From Muribaculaceae bacterium (lineage in GTDB: Bacteria; Bacteroidota; Bacteroidia; Bacteroidales; Muribaculaceae): a stretch of DNA of 64,000 nt. Below are positions 26,072 through 35,371 of the stretch, one piece after another. The notes beneath the pieces are model-generated. The model saw only the letters and a list, made by a program, of their open reading frames with translations, made no database searches and was not told the DNA's origin. Position 1 is the first letter of the stretch. Every line of letters starts with the position of its first letter. The stretch is taken from contig JAGATX010000002.1 in NCBI GenBank assembly GCA_017621055.1, positions 104,941 to 168,940 on the forward strand. The letters run 5' to 3'. A program made the position numbers and the translations under genes.

Positions 26072-27625
26072 ATGAGCAGCCAGCTTGAAAAAGTTAAAGA
26101 ACTTATAGAACTTCGCGCCCAGGCGCGTATCGGCGGCGGCGAAAAAGCCATCGCCAAGCAGCATGAGCGCGGCAAATACACAGCCCGCGAGCGCATAGCA
26201 CAGCTTCTCGACGAAGGTTCGTTCGAGGAACTGGACATGTTCGTGCGCCATCGCTGCACCAACTTCGGTCAGGAGAAGAAATCATTCCTGGGTGACGGCG
26301 TCGTTACCGGCTACGGTACTATCGACGGCCGTCTGGTCTATGTCTTTGCCCAGGACTTCACCGTTTTCGGCGGCTCCCTGTCGGAAACCATGGCGCTGAA
26401 GATATGCAAGGTCATGGACATGGCAATGAAGATGGGCGCTCCCGTGATAGGTCTCAACGACTCGGGCGGCGCACGTATCCAGGAGGGTATCAACGCCCTT
26501 GCCGGATATGCCGAAATCTTCCAGCGCAACATCATGGCCTCGGGCGTGATACCTCAGATCTCCGCCATTCTCGGACCCTGCGCCGGCGGTGCCGTATATT
26601 CGCCGGCACTCACCGACTTCACCATCATGGCAAAGGGGATATCGTACATGTTCCTCACCGGCCCCAAGGTTGTTAAGACCGTGACGGGCGAGGATGTGAC
26701 GCAGGACGCTCTCGGCGGCGCCGAAGTGCACTCCACCAAGAGCGGCGTCTGCCACTTCGCCGCCGAGGACGGCGAGGACGCTCTCCGCATCATCCGCAAG
26801 CTCTTCAGCTACATACCCCAGAACAACCTCGAGGAAGCTCCCCTGGTTGAATGCACCGACCCCATCGACCGCCTTGAGGACAGCCTCAACGAGATAATCC
26901 CCGACTCGGCCAACCGCCCCTACGATATGTACGAGGTTATCGGTGCCATCATAGACAACGGCGAGTTCCTGGAAGTTCAGCGTGACTATGCCAAGAACAT
27001 CATCGTGGGCTTCGCCCGCTTCAACGGCCAGGCCGTGGGCATCGTGGCCAACCAGCCCAAATACCTCGCCGGCGTGCTGGACAGCAATGCCTCGCGCAAG
27101 GGCGCGCGCTTCGTGCGCTTCTGCGACGCCTTCAATATACCTCTGGTCACTCTCGTGGACGTTCCCGGCTTCCTGCCCGGCACGGGTCAGGAATACAACG
27201 GCGTCATTCTTCACGGCGCCAAGCTCCTCTATGCCTTCGGCGAGGCCACCGTACCCAAGGTTACCGTTACCCTGCGCAAGAGCTACGGCGGCAGCCACAT
27301 CGTGATGAGCTGCAAGCAGCTGCGCGGCGATATGAACTACGCATGGCCCACTGCCGAAATCGCCGTCATGGGTGGCGCCGGCGCCGTGGAGGTCCTCTAT
27401 GCCAAGGAAGCCAAGGAAAGCGATAACCCCGCAGCCGTTCTTGCCGAGCGCGAGAAAGAGTACAACAAACTCTTCTGCAACCCCTACAATGCCGCCCGCT
27501 ACGGCTATATCGACGATGTCATCGAGCCGCGCAACACCCGTTTCCGCGTGATCCGCGCCCTGCAGCAGCTCGCAACCAAGAAGGTCACCAATCCCGCCAA
27601 GAAGCACGGCAACATACCACTCTAA
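26072..27625 (+). CDS. mmdA: Methylmalonyl-CoA decarboxylase / propionyl-CoA carboxylase carboxyltransferase subunit
   Basis: Transfers the carboxyl group between methylmalonyl-CoA and the biotin carrier; 517 residues. Motifs: acyl-CoA-binding [10 protein letters not shown], oxyanion holes GGARIQEG and [12 protein letters not shown], and C-terminal [11 protein letters not shown] followed by [19 protein letters not shown]. Neighbouring OadG-like, biotin carrier and sodium-pump beta genes, and no biotin carboxylase gene, indicate the membrane decarboxylase (sodium-pumping) version rather than a carboxylase. Confidence 0.95.
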   Translation: MSSQLEKVKELIELRAQARIGGGEKAIAKQHERGKYTARERIAQLLDEGSFEELDMFVRHRCTNFGQEKKSFLGDGVVTGYGTIDGRLVYVFAQDFTVFGGSLSETMALKICKVMDMAMKMGAPVIGLNDSGGARIQEGINALAGYAEIFQRNIMASGVIPQISAILGPCAGGAVYSPALTDFTIMAKGISYMFLTGPKVVKTVTGEDVTQDALGGAEVHSTKSGVCHFAAEDGEDALRIIRKLFSYIPQNNLEEAPLVECTDPIDRLEDSLNEIIPDSANRPYDMYEVIGAIIDNGEFLEVQRDYAKNIIVGFARFNGQAVGIVANQPKYLAGVLDSNASRKGARFVRFCDAFNIPLVTLVDVPGFLPGTGQEYNGVILHGAKLLYAFGEATVPKVTVTLRKSYGGSHIVMSCKQLRGDMNYAWPTAEIAVMGGAGAVEVLYAKEAKESDNPAAVLAEREKEYNKLFCNPYNAARYGYIDDVIEPRNTRFRVIRALQQLATKKVTNPAKKHGNIPL

Positions 27626-27631
27626 AGCACT

Positions 27632-28558
27632 ATGAGAAAGTATATCGCATTAGTTGCCGTGATGTTGCTGGGCGTGGCAGTGGCCGGCGCCGCCTCGCGC
27701 AAGGCTGTGCGTATCAACGAGGTGATGGTCTCCAACGAGAACAGCATCGTCGACGAATACGGCAACCGCAGCGGATGGGTGGAGCTGTTCAACAGCAATT
27801 TCGCACCCATCGACATCTCGAGCATCTTTTTAGGCTACGGACCCGACAGTGCATCGATGAGGAACAACCTCTACCCGGTGCCTCTGGGCGATGTAAACAC
27901 GCGCATACCGCGCCGCCAGCATGTGGTGTTCTTCACGGACGGCCAGCCCAACAAGGGTACCTTCCACACCAACTTCGTAATGGAGCCGGGCAATTTCATC
28001 GGCATCTTCGACGCCGACTCCAGCCTGATTGATTACGTACAGATCGACGCCAACCTGCAGACCAACCAGAGCTACGCGCGCACCGTCGACGGTGCCGGCG
28101 TGTTCCGCATCCGCACAGGCAGCGACATGGAGGGCCAGTACATCACACCCTCGAGCGCGAACATTATCCGCGACACCAACGAGCGCATAGCCCTCTTCGC
28201 CGAACGCGACAAGAACGGCTTCGCCATGACCCTTATGGCCATGGGCGTGGTGTTCACCGCCCTGCTGGTGCTCTGCCTGAGTTTCTACGGTATCGGCAAA
28301 ATCGGCGCTGCCGTATCGCGCATGAACAAGGCGCGGGCAAATGCCTCCGACGGTGCCGCTACGGTGGCTCTCTCCGACGTGGAGCATGACTCCGGCGAGG
28401 AAATCGCCGCCATCGTCATGGCCCTCCACGAGCACCTCAACGCTCACGACACCGAGAACACCATCCTTACCATCAACAAAGTAAAACGCGCTTACTCGCC
28501 CTGGAGCTCCAAGATCTACGGGCTGCGTCAGGTGCCCGAGCACCACAGCGCGCGCTGA
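27632..28558 (+). CDS. Lamin-tail domain fused to an OadG-like decarboxylase subunit
   Basis: 308 residues, about three times an ordinary OadG gamma/delta subunit. Residues 1-20 are a signal peptide. Residues about 26-175 resemble a lamin-tail (LTD) domain: INEVMVSNEN, GWVELFNSN, DISSIFLG, then a late TPSSAN. A single membrane helix spans 197-221, then a cytoplasmic tail ends in AYSPWSSKIYGLRQVP. The membrane helix and position between mmdA and the biotin carrier identify it as the anchoring subunit. The LTD would lie in the periplasm. The fold call for the LTD is from pattern only. Confidence 0.8.
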   Translation: MRKYIALVAVMLLGVAVAGAASRKAVRINEVMVSNENSIVDEYGNRSGWVELFNSNFAPIDISSIFLGYGPDSASMRNNLYPVPLGDVNTRIPRRQHVVFFTDGQPNKGTFHTNFVMEPGNFIGIFDADSSLIDYVQIDANLQTNQSYARTVDGAGVFRIRTGSDMEGQYITPSSANIIRDTNERIALFAERDKNGFAMTLMAMGVVFTALLVLCLSFYGIGKIGAAVSRMNKARANASDGAATVALSDVEHDSGEEIAAIVMALHEHLNAHDTENTILTINKVKRAYSPWSSKIYGLRQVPEHHSAR

Positions 28559-28582
28559 GCATCCTTGTAAACATTACCTAAA

Positions 28583-29020
28583 ATGAAAGAATACAAATAC
28601 AAAATCAACGGCAATGTATATAAGGTTGCCGTGGGCGACATCGACGACAATATCGCTGCTGTGGAAGTCAACGGTGTGCCTTATAAAGTAGAAATCGAAG
28701 CCTCCAAAGTGCCCGCCGTCAAGAGCGTGGCAGCACCGCGTCCCTCGGCAGCTCCCCGCACCGCCAGCGGCGACAAGGTGATATCCAAGCCGGCAGCCAC
28801 CGGCACCGGCGCCAAAGTAGTGGCACCCCTGCCCGGCGTGGTGCTCTCCATCCAGGTAAAAGTGGGCGACACCGTCAAAGCTTCCGACACCGTGGTGCTC
28901 CTCGAGGCCATGAAGATGGAAAACGCCATCCATGCCGGCCGCGACGGCAAGGTATCGTCCATCGCCGTAGCGCAGGGCGACTCCGTGCTTGAAGGCACAA
29001 CTCTGCTCACAATCGAATAA
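28583..29020 (+). CDS. mmdC: Biotin carboxyl carrier subunit of the decarboxylase
   Basis: 145 residues. A charged N-terminal part, an Ala/Pro-rich flexible linker (about 45-75), then a biotinyl domain with EAMKMEN; Lys111 is the biotin attachment site. Carries CO2 from the carboxyltransferase to the beta-subunit pump. Lies 24 bp after the lamin-tail/OadG gene and 9 bp before the beta subunit. Confidence 0.95.
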   Translation: MKEYKYKINGNVYKVAVGDIDDNIAAVEVNGVPYKVEIEASKVPAVKSVAAPRPSAAPRTASGDKVISKPAATGTGAKVVAPLPGVVLSIQVKVGDTVKASDTVVLLEAMKMENAIHAGRDGKVSSIAVAQGDSVLEGTTLLTIE

Positions 29021-29029
29021 CAGCGAGTT

Positions 29030-30196
29030 ATGGAATCAACAAGTTTCGGAACGTTCATACAGGACAACCTCACGCAGTTCTGGGAGCTTACGGGCTTTGC
29101 CAATGCCGAATTCGGCAACTTCGTGATGCTTGCCGTAGGCTTGTTCTTCATATGGCTCGCCATAAAGAAGAACTTCGAACCTATGCTCCTTGTGCCCATC
29201 GGCTTCGGCATACTGATAGGCAACATACCCTTCAACCACGAGGCCGGTCTGGAAATCGGCATCTATGAGGAAGGGTCGGTGCTCAACATCCTTTATAACG
29301 GTGTGTCGGCCGGCTGGTATCCTCCGCTGATCTTTCTTGGTATCGGTGCCATGACCGACTTCTCGGCACTTATAGCCAACCCCAAGCTCATGCTCATCGG
29401 CGCCGCCGCCCAGTTCGGCATCTTCGGCGCATATATGGTTGCACTGCTTCTGGGCTTCTCGCCCGACCAGGCCGGCGCAATAGCCATCATCGGCGGTGCC
29501 GACGGTCCCACGGCCATCTTCCTGTCGTCCAAACTGGCTCCCAACCTCATGGGCGCCATAGCCGTGTCGGCATATTCCTACATGGCCCTTGTGCCGGTGA
29601 TACAGCCGCCGCTGATGCGCCTGTTCACCACACACAAGGAACGCCTCATCAAGATGAAGCCGGCACGTGCCGTCAGCCAGAACGAGAAGATCATCTTCCC
29701 CATCGTGGGCCTGCTGCTCACCTGCTTCGTAGTACCGTCGGGCATACCTCTGCTGGGCATGCTTTTCTTCGGCAACCTGCTGCGTGAGTGCGGCGTCACC
29801 ACCCGCCTGGCAAAAACGGCCTCCAATGCCCTCACCGACATTGTCACCATCCTGTTGGGTATGACCGTGGGCGCCTCCACCCAGGCCTCGCAGTTCCTCA
29901 CACCCCAGACAATCTTTATTTTCTTCCTCGGTTTCATGGCCTTCATCATAGCATCGTCGAGCGGCGTGCTGTTCGTGAAGCTCTTCAACCTCATCCTCCC
30001 CAAGGAGAAGAAAATCAACCCGCTTATCGGCAATGCCGGCGTATCGGCCGTGCCCATGAGCGCTCGCATTTCCAACAATCTGGGTCTGGAGTACGACCCC
30101 TCCAACTACCTGCTGATGCACGCCATGGGTCCCAACGTGGCCGGCGTGATAGGCTCTGCGGTAGCTGCCGGTGTGCTCCTCGGTTTCCTTGCCTAA
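29030..30196 (+). CDS. mmdB: Sodium-ion-translocating decarboxylase beta subunit
   Basis: Membrane subunit that decarboxylates carboxybiotin and exports Na+. 388 residues, about 10-11 membrane helices. Family stretches: FNHEAGLEIGIY, FLGIGAMTDFSALIANPK, the AIIGGADGPTAIFLSSKLAP loop with the conserved Asp (sodium/proton site), and the C-terminal NYLLMHAMGPNVAGVIGSA. It is the last gene of the mce-mmd operon and is followed by a strong terminator. Confidence 0.96.
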   Translation: MESTSFGTFIQDNLTQFWELTGFANAEFGNFVMLAVGLFFIWLAIKKNFEPMLLVPIGFGILIGNIPFNHEAGLEIGIYEEGSVLNILYNGVSAGWYPPLIFLGIGAMTDFSALIANPKLMLIGAAAQFGIFGAYMVALLLGFSPDQAGAIAIIGGADGPTAIFLSSKLAPNLMGAIAVSAYSYMALVPVIQPPLMRLFTTHKERLIKMKPARAVSQNEKIIFPIVGLLLTCFVVPSGIPLLGMLFFGNLLRECGVTTRLAKTASNALTDIVTILLGMTVGASTQASQFLTPQTIFIFFLGFMAFIIASSSGVLFVKLFNLILPKEKKINPLIGNAGVSAVPMSARISNNLGLEYDPSNYLLMHAMGPNVAGVIGSAVAAGVLLGFLA

Positions 30197-30212
30197 CAGC
30201 CTCTGACTATAT

Positions 30213-30248
30213 AAAAGCGGGCGGCGCACGGCGTCGCCCGCTTTTTTT
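30213..30248 (+). terminator. Terminator of the mce-mmd operon
   Basis: 11-bp stem (AAAAGCGGGCG, 30213-30223, with 30235-30245), 11-nt loop, T7 run. 16 bp after the mmdB stop. Confidence 0.9.
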
Positions 30249-30278
30249 CGCCGCGCCGAACCAAAAAATCAGCCAAAA

Positions 30279-30310
30279 ATTGCAGACCCCGGCCAAAATG
30301 GCTAAATTTG
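30279..30310 (+). promoter_or_regulatory. Promoter of the DUF4290-rimM-dnaB unit
   Basis: TAAATTTG (30303-30310) with ATTG (3/4 of TTTG) exactly 20 bp upstream (30279-30282); ATG at 30336. Confidence 0.62.
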
Positions 30311-30335
30311 CAGTTACAAAAAATCCGGATACTCT

Positions 30336-30923
30336 ATGATAACATACAATAACCACCTCAAGCCGCTTGTTCTGCCAGAATACGGGCGCAACATCCAGCA
30401 GATGGTCGACCACTGCGTGGAAATCGAGGATCGCGACGCCCGCAACGCCTGCGCCGCCTCGATAGTGCGCGCCATGCTCACCCTTTTTCCCGTTCAGGGC
30501 GACCGCAACGAATACGAGCGCAAGCTGTGGGATCACCTTCTGGTAATGAGCGATTTCCGCCTGGATATCGACAGTCCCTACGGCCAGCCGGACCTGCAAG
30601 GCTTCGACGGCAGGCCACAACCGCTGTCGCTGCCCGACAGCGGCGGCATGCAGTTCCGCCATTACGGCGCCAACATAGAGCGGCTTATCGGCGCAGCCTG
30701 CGAAATGGAGCCGTCGGCCGAGCGCGACGAACTGGTGTACCTCATCGCCAGCCAGATGAAGAAGATGTCGCTGAACATCAACAAGGACGGCGTGGACGAT
30801 GACCGCGTGTTCAACGACCTGCGTCTGCTCAGCGGAGGTGTTATAGATGTTGCCCCCGGCACGATGGTGCTCAATGATTACCGGATGGCACCCGCTCCGT
30901 CAAAGAAAAAGAAGAAGAAGTGA
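30336..30923 (+). CDS. DUF4290 domain protein
   Basis: 195-residue cytoplasmic protein typical of Bacteroidetes, where it commonly precedes ribosome-related genes; function unknown. Diagnostic parts: LVLPEYGRNIQQMVDHC, LWDHLLVMSDFRLDIDSPY, and the MKKMSLNINKDGVDDDRVF helical region. It ends in six lysines encoded by AAG/AAA codons just before the TGA, and that stop overlaps the GTG start of rimM. The poly-Lys end may slow ribosomes at the junction; this is inference. Confidence 0.88.
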   Translation: MITYNNHLKPLVLPEYGRNIQQMVDHCVEIEDRDARNACAASIVRAMLTLFPVQGDRNEYERKLWDHLLVMSDFRLDIDSPYGQPDLQGFDGRPQPLSLPDSGGMQFRHYGANIERLIGAACEMEPSAERDELVYLIASQMKKMSLNINKDGVDDDRVFNDLRLLSGGVIDVAPGTMVLNDYRMAPAPSKKKKKK

Positions 30924-31450
30924 TAGCCCGCAGCGAACTGTGCCGCATAGGCGTCTTTCTCAAAACACATGGTGTGAAAGGCGAACTGAACGCCGTTGTC
31001 GACGTACCCGACAGCGTGCTCGAGGGTCTGCGCTGCATATTTGTTGAGATCGAGGGCCTTATGGTACCCTTTTTCATCGGCACGCTCAGACCCCGAGGGC
31101 CGCATTCGGAACTTATTGGTCTCGACGGCGTGGACAGCGAACCCGAGGCGCGGGAGTTTGCCGGCAAGGAAATTTATGCACTCGCAAATGAGGTCGGCAC
31201 CGGCGATGATGATGACGATGCCGACGGCTTCTACCTCTCAGACCTTGAGGGCTTCACCGCCGTAGCCGACGGACGCGAAATAGGCAAAGTGACGGATTTC
31301 GACGACAGCACGGCCAATGTGCTTATGTACGTCGAAGACCTCGACGGCTCACGCACGGCAATACCTGTGGCCGACGAGTTTTTCTCCAACGTGGACGCTG
31401 AAAATAAAATAATTTATCTCACTCTCCCCGAGGGACTCCTCGATATATGA
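30920..31450 (+). CDS. rimM: Ribosome maturation factor RimM
   Basis: Assists maturation of the 30S subunit head. 176 residues. N-terminal RimM beta-barrel (CRIGVFLKTHGVKGEL) and C-terminal PRC-barrel (FYLSDLEGFTAVADGREIGKV). An acidic run GTGDDDDDADGF joins the two domains; a linker is usual but five successive Asp are notable. The start codon is GTG at 30920, overlapping the DUF4290 stop (GTGA). Its own stop overlaps the next gene (ATGA). Confidence 0.95.
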   Translation: MIARSELCRIGVFLKTHGVKGELNAVVDVPDSVLEGLRCIFVEIEGLMVPFFIGTLRPRGPHSELIGLDGVDSEPEAREFAGKEIYALANEVGTGDDDDDADGFYLSDLEGFTAVADGREIGKVTDFDDSTANVLMYVEDLDGSRTAIPVADEFFSNVDAENKIIYLTLPEGLLDI

Positions 31451-31743
31451 CTATGAAAGAATTCGACGAAAACGAGGCCGTACAGGCCATGTGCGCGGCC
31501 ACCGACCTGCCCGCAGACGATAAACTCAACGACTGTGCCTGCGAGGTGCTGGACCTTATCTACGACTACTATGAGGAAAACGGCCAGCTCGACGTTGCCG
31601 ACGACAGCGACGACGATGTAGCCGCCATCAAGGCTTATGTCAGCCGCCAGCTCCTTCGTCATCCCGCCACAGTGGAGCTCACCGACGCCCAACTCGAGGC
31701 CATGATAGAAGCCGAACTCGACTATGAGGACTCGCTGATATGA
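31447..31743 (+). CDS. Small acidic hypothetical protein
   Basis: 98 residues, very acidic. The sequence is amphipathic helical (EVLDLIYDYYEENGQL; AMIEAELDYEDSLI) with no signal peptide or catalytic motif. It is joined by 4-bp ATGA overlaps to rimM before it and the OmpA-like gene after it, so it is very probably expressed. A second ATG at 31453 could serve as start. I recall similar short acidic proteins in other Bacteroidetes but cannot name a family. Confidence 0.75.
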   Translation: MTMKEFDENEAVQAMCAATDLPADDKLNDCACEVLDLIYDYYEENGQLDVADDSDDDVAAIKAYVSRQLLRHPATVELTDAQLEAMIEAELDYEDSLI

Positions 31744-32345
31744 AATTGCGCAGCTTTCTCCTCGCCGCCGCTGCCGCCGCGGGCGTTGCCGCTGTTGCCG
31801 CCGACTTCGACCCCATGGAGGCTCCCTTTGCCGAGAACCTCGCGCGGCCTGAAGTGCCCGCGCGTGCCGCCGACGCCGTGCGCGCGGCCATGCAGCCGCT
31901 GCGCAACGTTCTCAATACGGCAGGCTACGCCGTGAGCGACCATCGCGGGGGTACCGTGCTGTGCGTCACCATACCTGCCGCCAAACTCTTTGCGCCCAAC
32001 ACCACCACGCTGCGCGACAATGCCGCGCTGCTGCTGCGTCCGTTGTGGCCATATATACAGCGGAGCGACAATTATAAAGTACTGATCGCCGTCCATTCCG
32101 ACGATACCGGCGACAGTACATACAGCGACCGGCTCACGGGCGCCCGCGCCGAGGCTATCGACGATTTCTATTATCAGCTCAACAACTCGACAGATACCGA
32201 CATTGTGCCCTACGGGCTGGGACGCGACGAACCCCTCGGAGCGAACAACAGCCTGCGAGGCAGAGAAAAGAACCGTCGCGTGGAAGTCTACTTTGTTCCC
32301 ACTCAAAACTTTATCGACAAGGCACGCCGCAACCGCGGCCGTTGA
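31740..32345 (+). CDS. OmpA-like peptidoglycan-binding envelope protein
   Basis: 201 residues. N-terminal signal peptide with a long Ala run (residues about 9-21). The C-terminal 120 residues show an OmpA-type fold: LFAPNTTTLRDNAALLLRPL, IAVHSDDTGDSTYSDRLTGARAEAI (25 residues near 116-140) and GLGRDEPLGANNSLRGREKNRRVEVYF with the NRRVE end. Binds the meso-DAP of peptidoglycan in relatives. Co-translated with the small acidic protein; dnaB starts 6 bp after. Confidence 0.85.
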   Translation: MKLRSFLLAAAAAAGVAAVAADFDPMEAPFAENLARPEVPARAADAVRAAMQPLRNVLNTAGYAVSDHRGGTVLCVTIPAAKLFAPNTTTLRDNAALLLRPLWPYIQRSDNYKVLIAVHSDDTGDSTYSDRLTGARAEAIDDFYYQLNNSTDTDIVPYGLGRDEPLGANNSLRGREKNRRVEVYFVPTQNFIDKARRNRGR

Positions 32346-32351
32346 CACAAT

Positions 32352-33911
32352 ATGGCAAACGAAAACAACCGAAACTACCGCAGCAACGGACCTCGCAACC
32401 CCTTCGCGGCCATGGGCACTCCCTCCGACGCCGTGGGACGGCTGGTGCCTCGCGCCGTGGAGGTCGAGGCGGCTGTGCTCGGCGCTCTGATGCTGGAGAA
32501 GGATGCCTTTCCCGCTGTGTGCGAGATCATCAGCCCTGACAGTTTCTATGATCCCCGCCACAAGCTCATCTACGAGGCCATACTCTCGCTGGGTGTCAAC
32601 CAGGAGCCTATCGACATGATCTCCGTGACCGAGCGGCTCCGACACAACGATACCCTCGACAAAGCCGGCGGTGTGGCCTATGTGGTTGGCCTGACGGCAA
32701 ATGTGGCCTCGGGCGCACACGTCGAATACCATGCGCGCATAGTCGCACAGAAGTATCTCGCCCGCGAGCTGATATCGTTCGCCTCGACCATTGAAAACAG
32801 CGCCTTCGACGAGACAAACGATGTTGACGACCTGCTTCAGGAAGCCGAAAAATACCTTTTCGAGATATCGCAGCGCAACGTAAAGCGGGAGGTAACACAA
32901 ATAGACCCACTGCTCAACCGGGCCCTCGAACAGATACAGATTGCAGGCAACCGCGAGAGCGGTCTGAGTGGTCTCAGCTCCGGTTTTACCGAAATAGACC
33001 GCATTACCAGCGGATGGCAGAACTCCGACCTCATCATCATAGCGGCACGCCCGGCGATGGGCAAGACGGCCTTCGTGCTTTCCATGGCCCTGAACATAGC
33101 CCTCGACAATAACCCTGTGGCGGTGTTCTCGCTTGAAATGAGCGATCTTCAGCTCACAAACCGCCTGATATCCAACGTGTGCGAGATGCCGGGCGAAAAA
33201 ATCAAGAGCGGCCAGATAAGCACGCTGGAATGGCAGCAGATCCTCCACCGCATAGAGCGCCTCAAAGGAGCGCCTATCTATGTTGACGATACTTCCGGCC
33301 TCTCGGTGATGGAACTGCGCACTAAGGCGCGTCGGCTGGTGCGCGAGCACGACGTCAAGATGATAGTAATCGACTATCTCCAGCTGATGAACGCCTCGGG
33401 CATGGGCATGCAGAGCCGCGAGCAGGAGGTCAGCACCATATCGCGCTCGCTCAAACAGCTGGCAAAGGAACTGAACATACCCATTGTGGCACTTTCGCAG
33501 CTCAACCGTAAGGTCGAGGACCGAGGCAACAAAGACAAGCGGCCGCAGCTCTCCGACCTTCGTGAGTCGGGGGCCATCGAGCAGGATGCCGATATCGTAT
33601 GCTTTATCCACCGTCCCGAATACTACGCTCACAGCGGCGAGGACGCCCAGGGTCGCGATATCCGCGGCCTTGCCGAATTCATCTTCGCAAAGCACCGCAG
33701 CGGCAGCGTAGGCACGGTAGACCTCCGTTTCCGCAAGGAATTCGTGCGCTTCGAGAACTGGAACGCCGATACGGGAACCTACGGCACGATGTCGGCCAGC
33801 GACAATCCCGGCGTCGAGTCCACTGCCGTGCCCGCCGACAGCCGCAAGGCCGCCGCAGACATAGGCGCCCTCTTGGGTGTGGGTGCGCCTCACACCGACG
33901 CGCCCTTCTGA
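32352..33911 (+). CDS. dnaB: Replicative DNA helicase DnaB
   Basis: Hexameric 5'-3' helicase at the replication fork; 519 residues with no intein. The N-terminal helical domain begins near residue 35 (PRAVEVEAAVLGALMLEKDAF). In the RecA-like C-terminal domain the Walker A ARPAMGKTAF lies near 231-240, followed by VFSLEMSDLQL, VIDYLQLM (Walker B), and SQLNRKVEDR with LRESGAIEQDAD. Last gene of the DUF4290-rimM-acidic-OmpA unit; that location next to rimM is a context I can only describe, not explain. Confidence 0.97.
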   Translation: MANENNRNYRSNGPRNPFAAMGTPSDAVGRLVPRAVEVEAAVLGALMLEKDAFPAVCEIISPDSFYDPRHKLIYEAILSLGVNQEPIDMISVTERLRHNDTLDKAGGVAYVVGLTANVASGAHVEYHARIVAQKYLARELISFASTIENSAFDETNDVDDLLQEAEKYLFEISQRNVKREVTQIDPLLNRALEQIQIAGNRESGLSGLSSGFTEIDRITSGWQNSDLIIIAARPAMGKTAFVLSMALNIALDNNPVAVFSLEMSDLQLTNRLISNVCEMPGEKIKSGQISTLEWQQILHRIERLKGAPIYVDDTSGLSVMELRTKARRLVREHDVKMIVIDYLQLMNASGMGMQSREQEVSTISRSLKQLAKELNIPIVALSQLNRKVEDRGNKDKRPQLSDLRESGAIEQDADIVCFIHRPEYYAHSGEDAQGRDIRGLAEFIFAKHRSGSVGTVDLRFRKEFVRFENWNADTGTYGTMSASDNPGVESTAVPADSRKAAADIGALLGVGAPHTDAPF

Positions 33912-33985
33912 CGGTGTCTTGCCATAATTATGCAAACTTTAGCAATTTTTGGCGGCCGCTGCCGCCGCAACTCGCCGAAAATGAT

Positions 33986-33993
33986 TAATTTTG
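33986..33993 (+). promoter_or_regulatory. Candidate -7 box for pgk
   Basis: TAATTTTG, perfect match, 45 bp before the pgk ATG; no good TTTG at -33. Confidence 0.55.
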
Positions 33994-34038
33994 CATCCGA
34001 AATCCAACTGAATACTACAAACTAAAACACATAAGACT

Positions 34039-35286
34039 ATGACAATCGACAATTTCAACTTCAAAGGACACAAAGCCATTGTTCGCGTGGACTTTAATGT
34101 ACCCCTGGACGAAAACGGTCATATAACCGACGATACCCGCATACGCGGCGCTCTCCCCACACTCAAAAAGATACTCAACGACGGCGGTGCCCTCATCATA
34201 ATGAGCCACATGGGCAAGCCAAAAGGCAAAGTCAACCCCAAACTCTCGCTCTCGCAGATCAAGGACGATGTTGCCAAGGCTCTGGGTACCGATGTTGAAT
34301 TCGCTCCCGACTGCATGGCCGCCGGCGACATGGCCGCAGCCCTCAAGCCCGGCCAGGCGCTCATGCTCGAGAACCTGCGTTTCTATCCCGAAGAAGAAGG
34401 CAAGCCTGTAGGCATCGACAAGGAAGACCCCGGATACGACGCCGCCAAGAAGGAGATGAAAGAACGTCAGAAGCAGTTCGCCGCCAAGCTGGCATCGTAT
34501 GCCGACGTTTATGTCAACGACGCCTTCGGCACGGCACACCGCCGCCACGCCTCCACGGCCGTAATCGCCGACTACTTCGACAAGGACCACAAGATGCTCG
34601 GTTACCTCATGGAGAAGGAAGTCAAGGCTGTCGACAATATCCTCAAGGATATCAAGCGCCCCTTCACCGCCATCATGGGCGGCTCCAAGGTCAGCACAAA
34701 GATAGGTATCATCGAGAACCTCATGGACAAGGTGGACAACCTCATCCTCTGCGGCGGCATGACCTACACCTTTGCCAAAGCCATGGGCGGCAAGGTCGGC
34801 AATTCCATCTGCGAGACAGATAAACTCGATCTGGCCCTCGACATCATGGCCAAAGCCAAGGCCAAAGGCGTGAACCTCGTGCTCGGCACCGACTGCATCG
34901 CCGCCGACGCTTTCAGCAACGACGCCCACACCATGGTTTGCAGCGTGATGGACATCCCCGAAGGCTGGGAAGGCCTCGATGCCGGTCCTGAAACCCGCAA
35001 ACTTTTTGCCGACACCATCGTAGGCAGCAAGACCATACTCTGGAACGGTCCTGCCGGCGTATTCGAGTTCGACAACTTCACGGGTGGCAGCCGCGCAATT
35101 GCCGATGCCGTTGTGGCAGCCACCAAGAACGGCGCATTCTCGCTCGTTGGCGGCGGCGACTCCGTTGCCTGCATCAACAAGTTCGGTCTCGCCGACGAGG
35201 TGAGCTATGTTAGCACCGGCGGCGGCGCCCTCCTCGAGGCCATCGAGGGCAAAGTACTGCCCGGCGTTGCAGCTATCGAAGGCTGA
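34039..35286 (+). CDS. pgk: Phosphoglycerate kinase
   Basis: Makes ATP from 1,3-bisphosphoglycerate in glycolysis. 415 residues. N-terminal [70 protein letters not shown], and the C-terminal [15 protein letters not shown] followed by [15 protein letters not shown]. Has its own promoter-like box and a terminator about 30 bp after the stop. Confidence 0.98.
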   Translation: MTIDNFNFKGHKAIVRVDFNVPLDENGHITDDTRIRGALPTLKKILNDGGALIIMSHMGKPKGKVNPKLSLSQIKDDVAKALGTDVEFAPDCMAAGDMAAALKPGQALMLENLRFYPEEEGKPVGIDKEDPGYDAAKKEMKERQKQFAAKLASYADVYVNDAFGTAHRRHASTAVIADYFDKDHKMLGYLMEKEVKAVDNILKDIKRPFTAIMGGSKVSTKIGIIENLMDKVDNLILCGGMTYTFAKAMGGKVGNSICETDKLDLALDIMAKAKAKGVNLVLGTDCIAADAFSNDAHTMVCSVMDIPEGWEGLDAGPETRKLFADTIVGSKTILWNGPAGVFEFDNFTGGSRAIADAVVAATKNGAFSLVGGGDSVACINKFGLADEVSYVSTGGGALLEAIEGKVLPGVAAIEG

Positions 35287-35312
35287 TACAAATAAATTTC
35301 TCAACTGATACG

Positions 35313-35346
35313 GGAGGGGAGTCCGCTCGGCCGGCTCTCCTCCTTT
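35313..35346 (+). terminator. Terminator after pgk
   Basis: 9-bp stem with one G-T pair (35313-35321 with 35335-35343), 13-nt loop, then TTTCT. Short T tract, so moderate. Confidence 0.65.
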
Positions 35347-35371
35347 CTATATCATTCCCATCACTTTCACC

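Noticed and set aside
31722-33935. 737-codon open frame antisense to dnaB and its neighbours
   Set aside because: It overlies clear genes (OmpA-like, DnaB) and its product is His/Gly/Val-rich without domains. High-GC codon bias leaves opposite frames open.
33951-33966. 6-bp GC hairpin after dnaB
   Set aside because: No T tract on either strand; not a convincing terminator.
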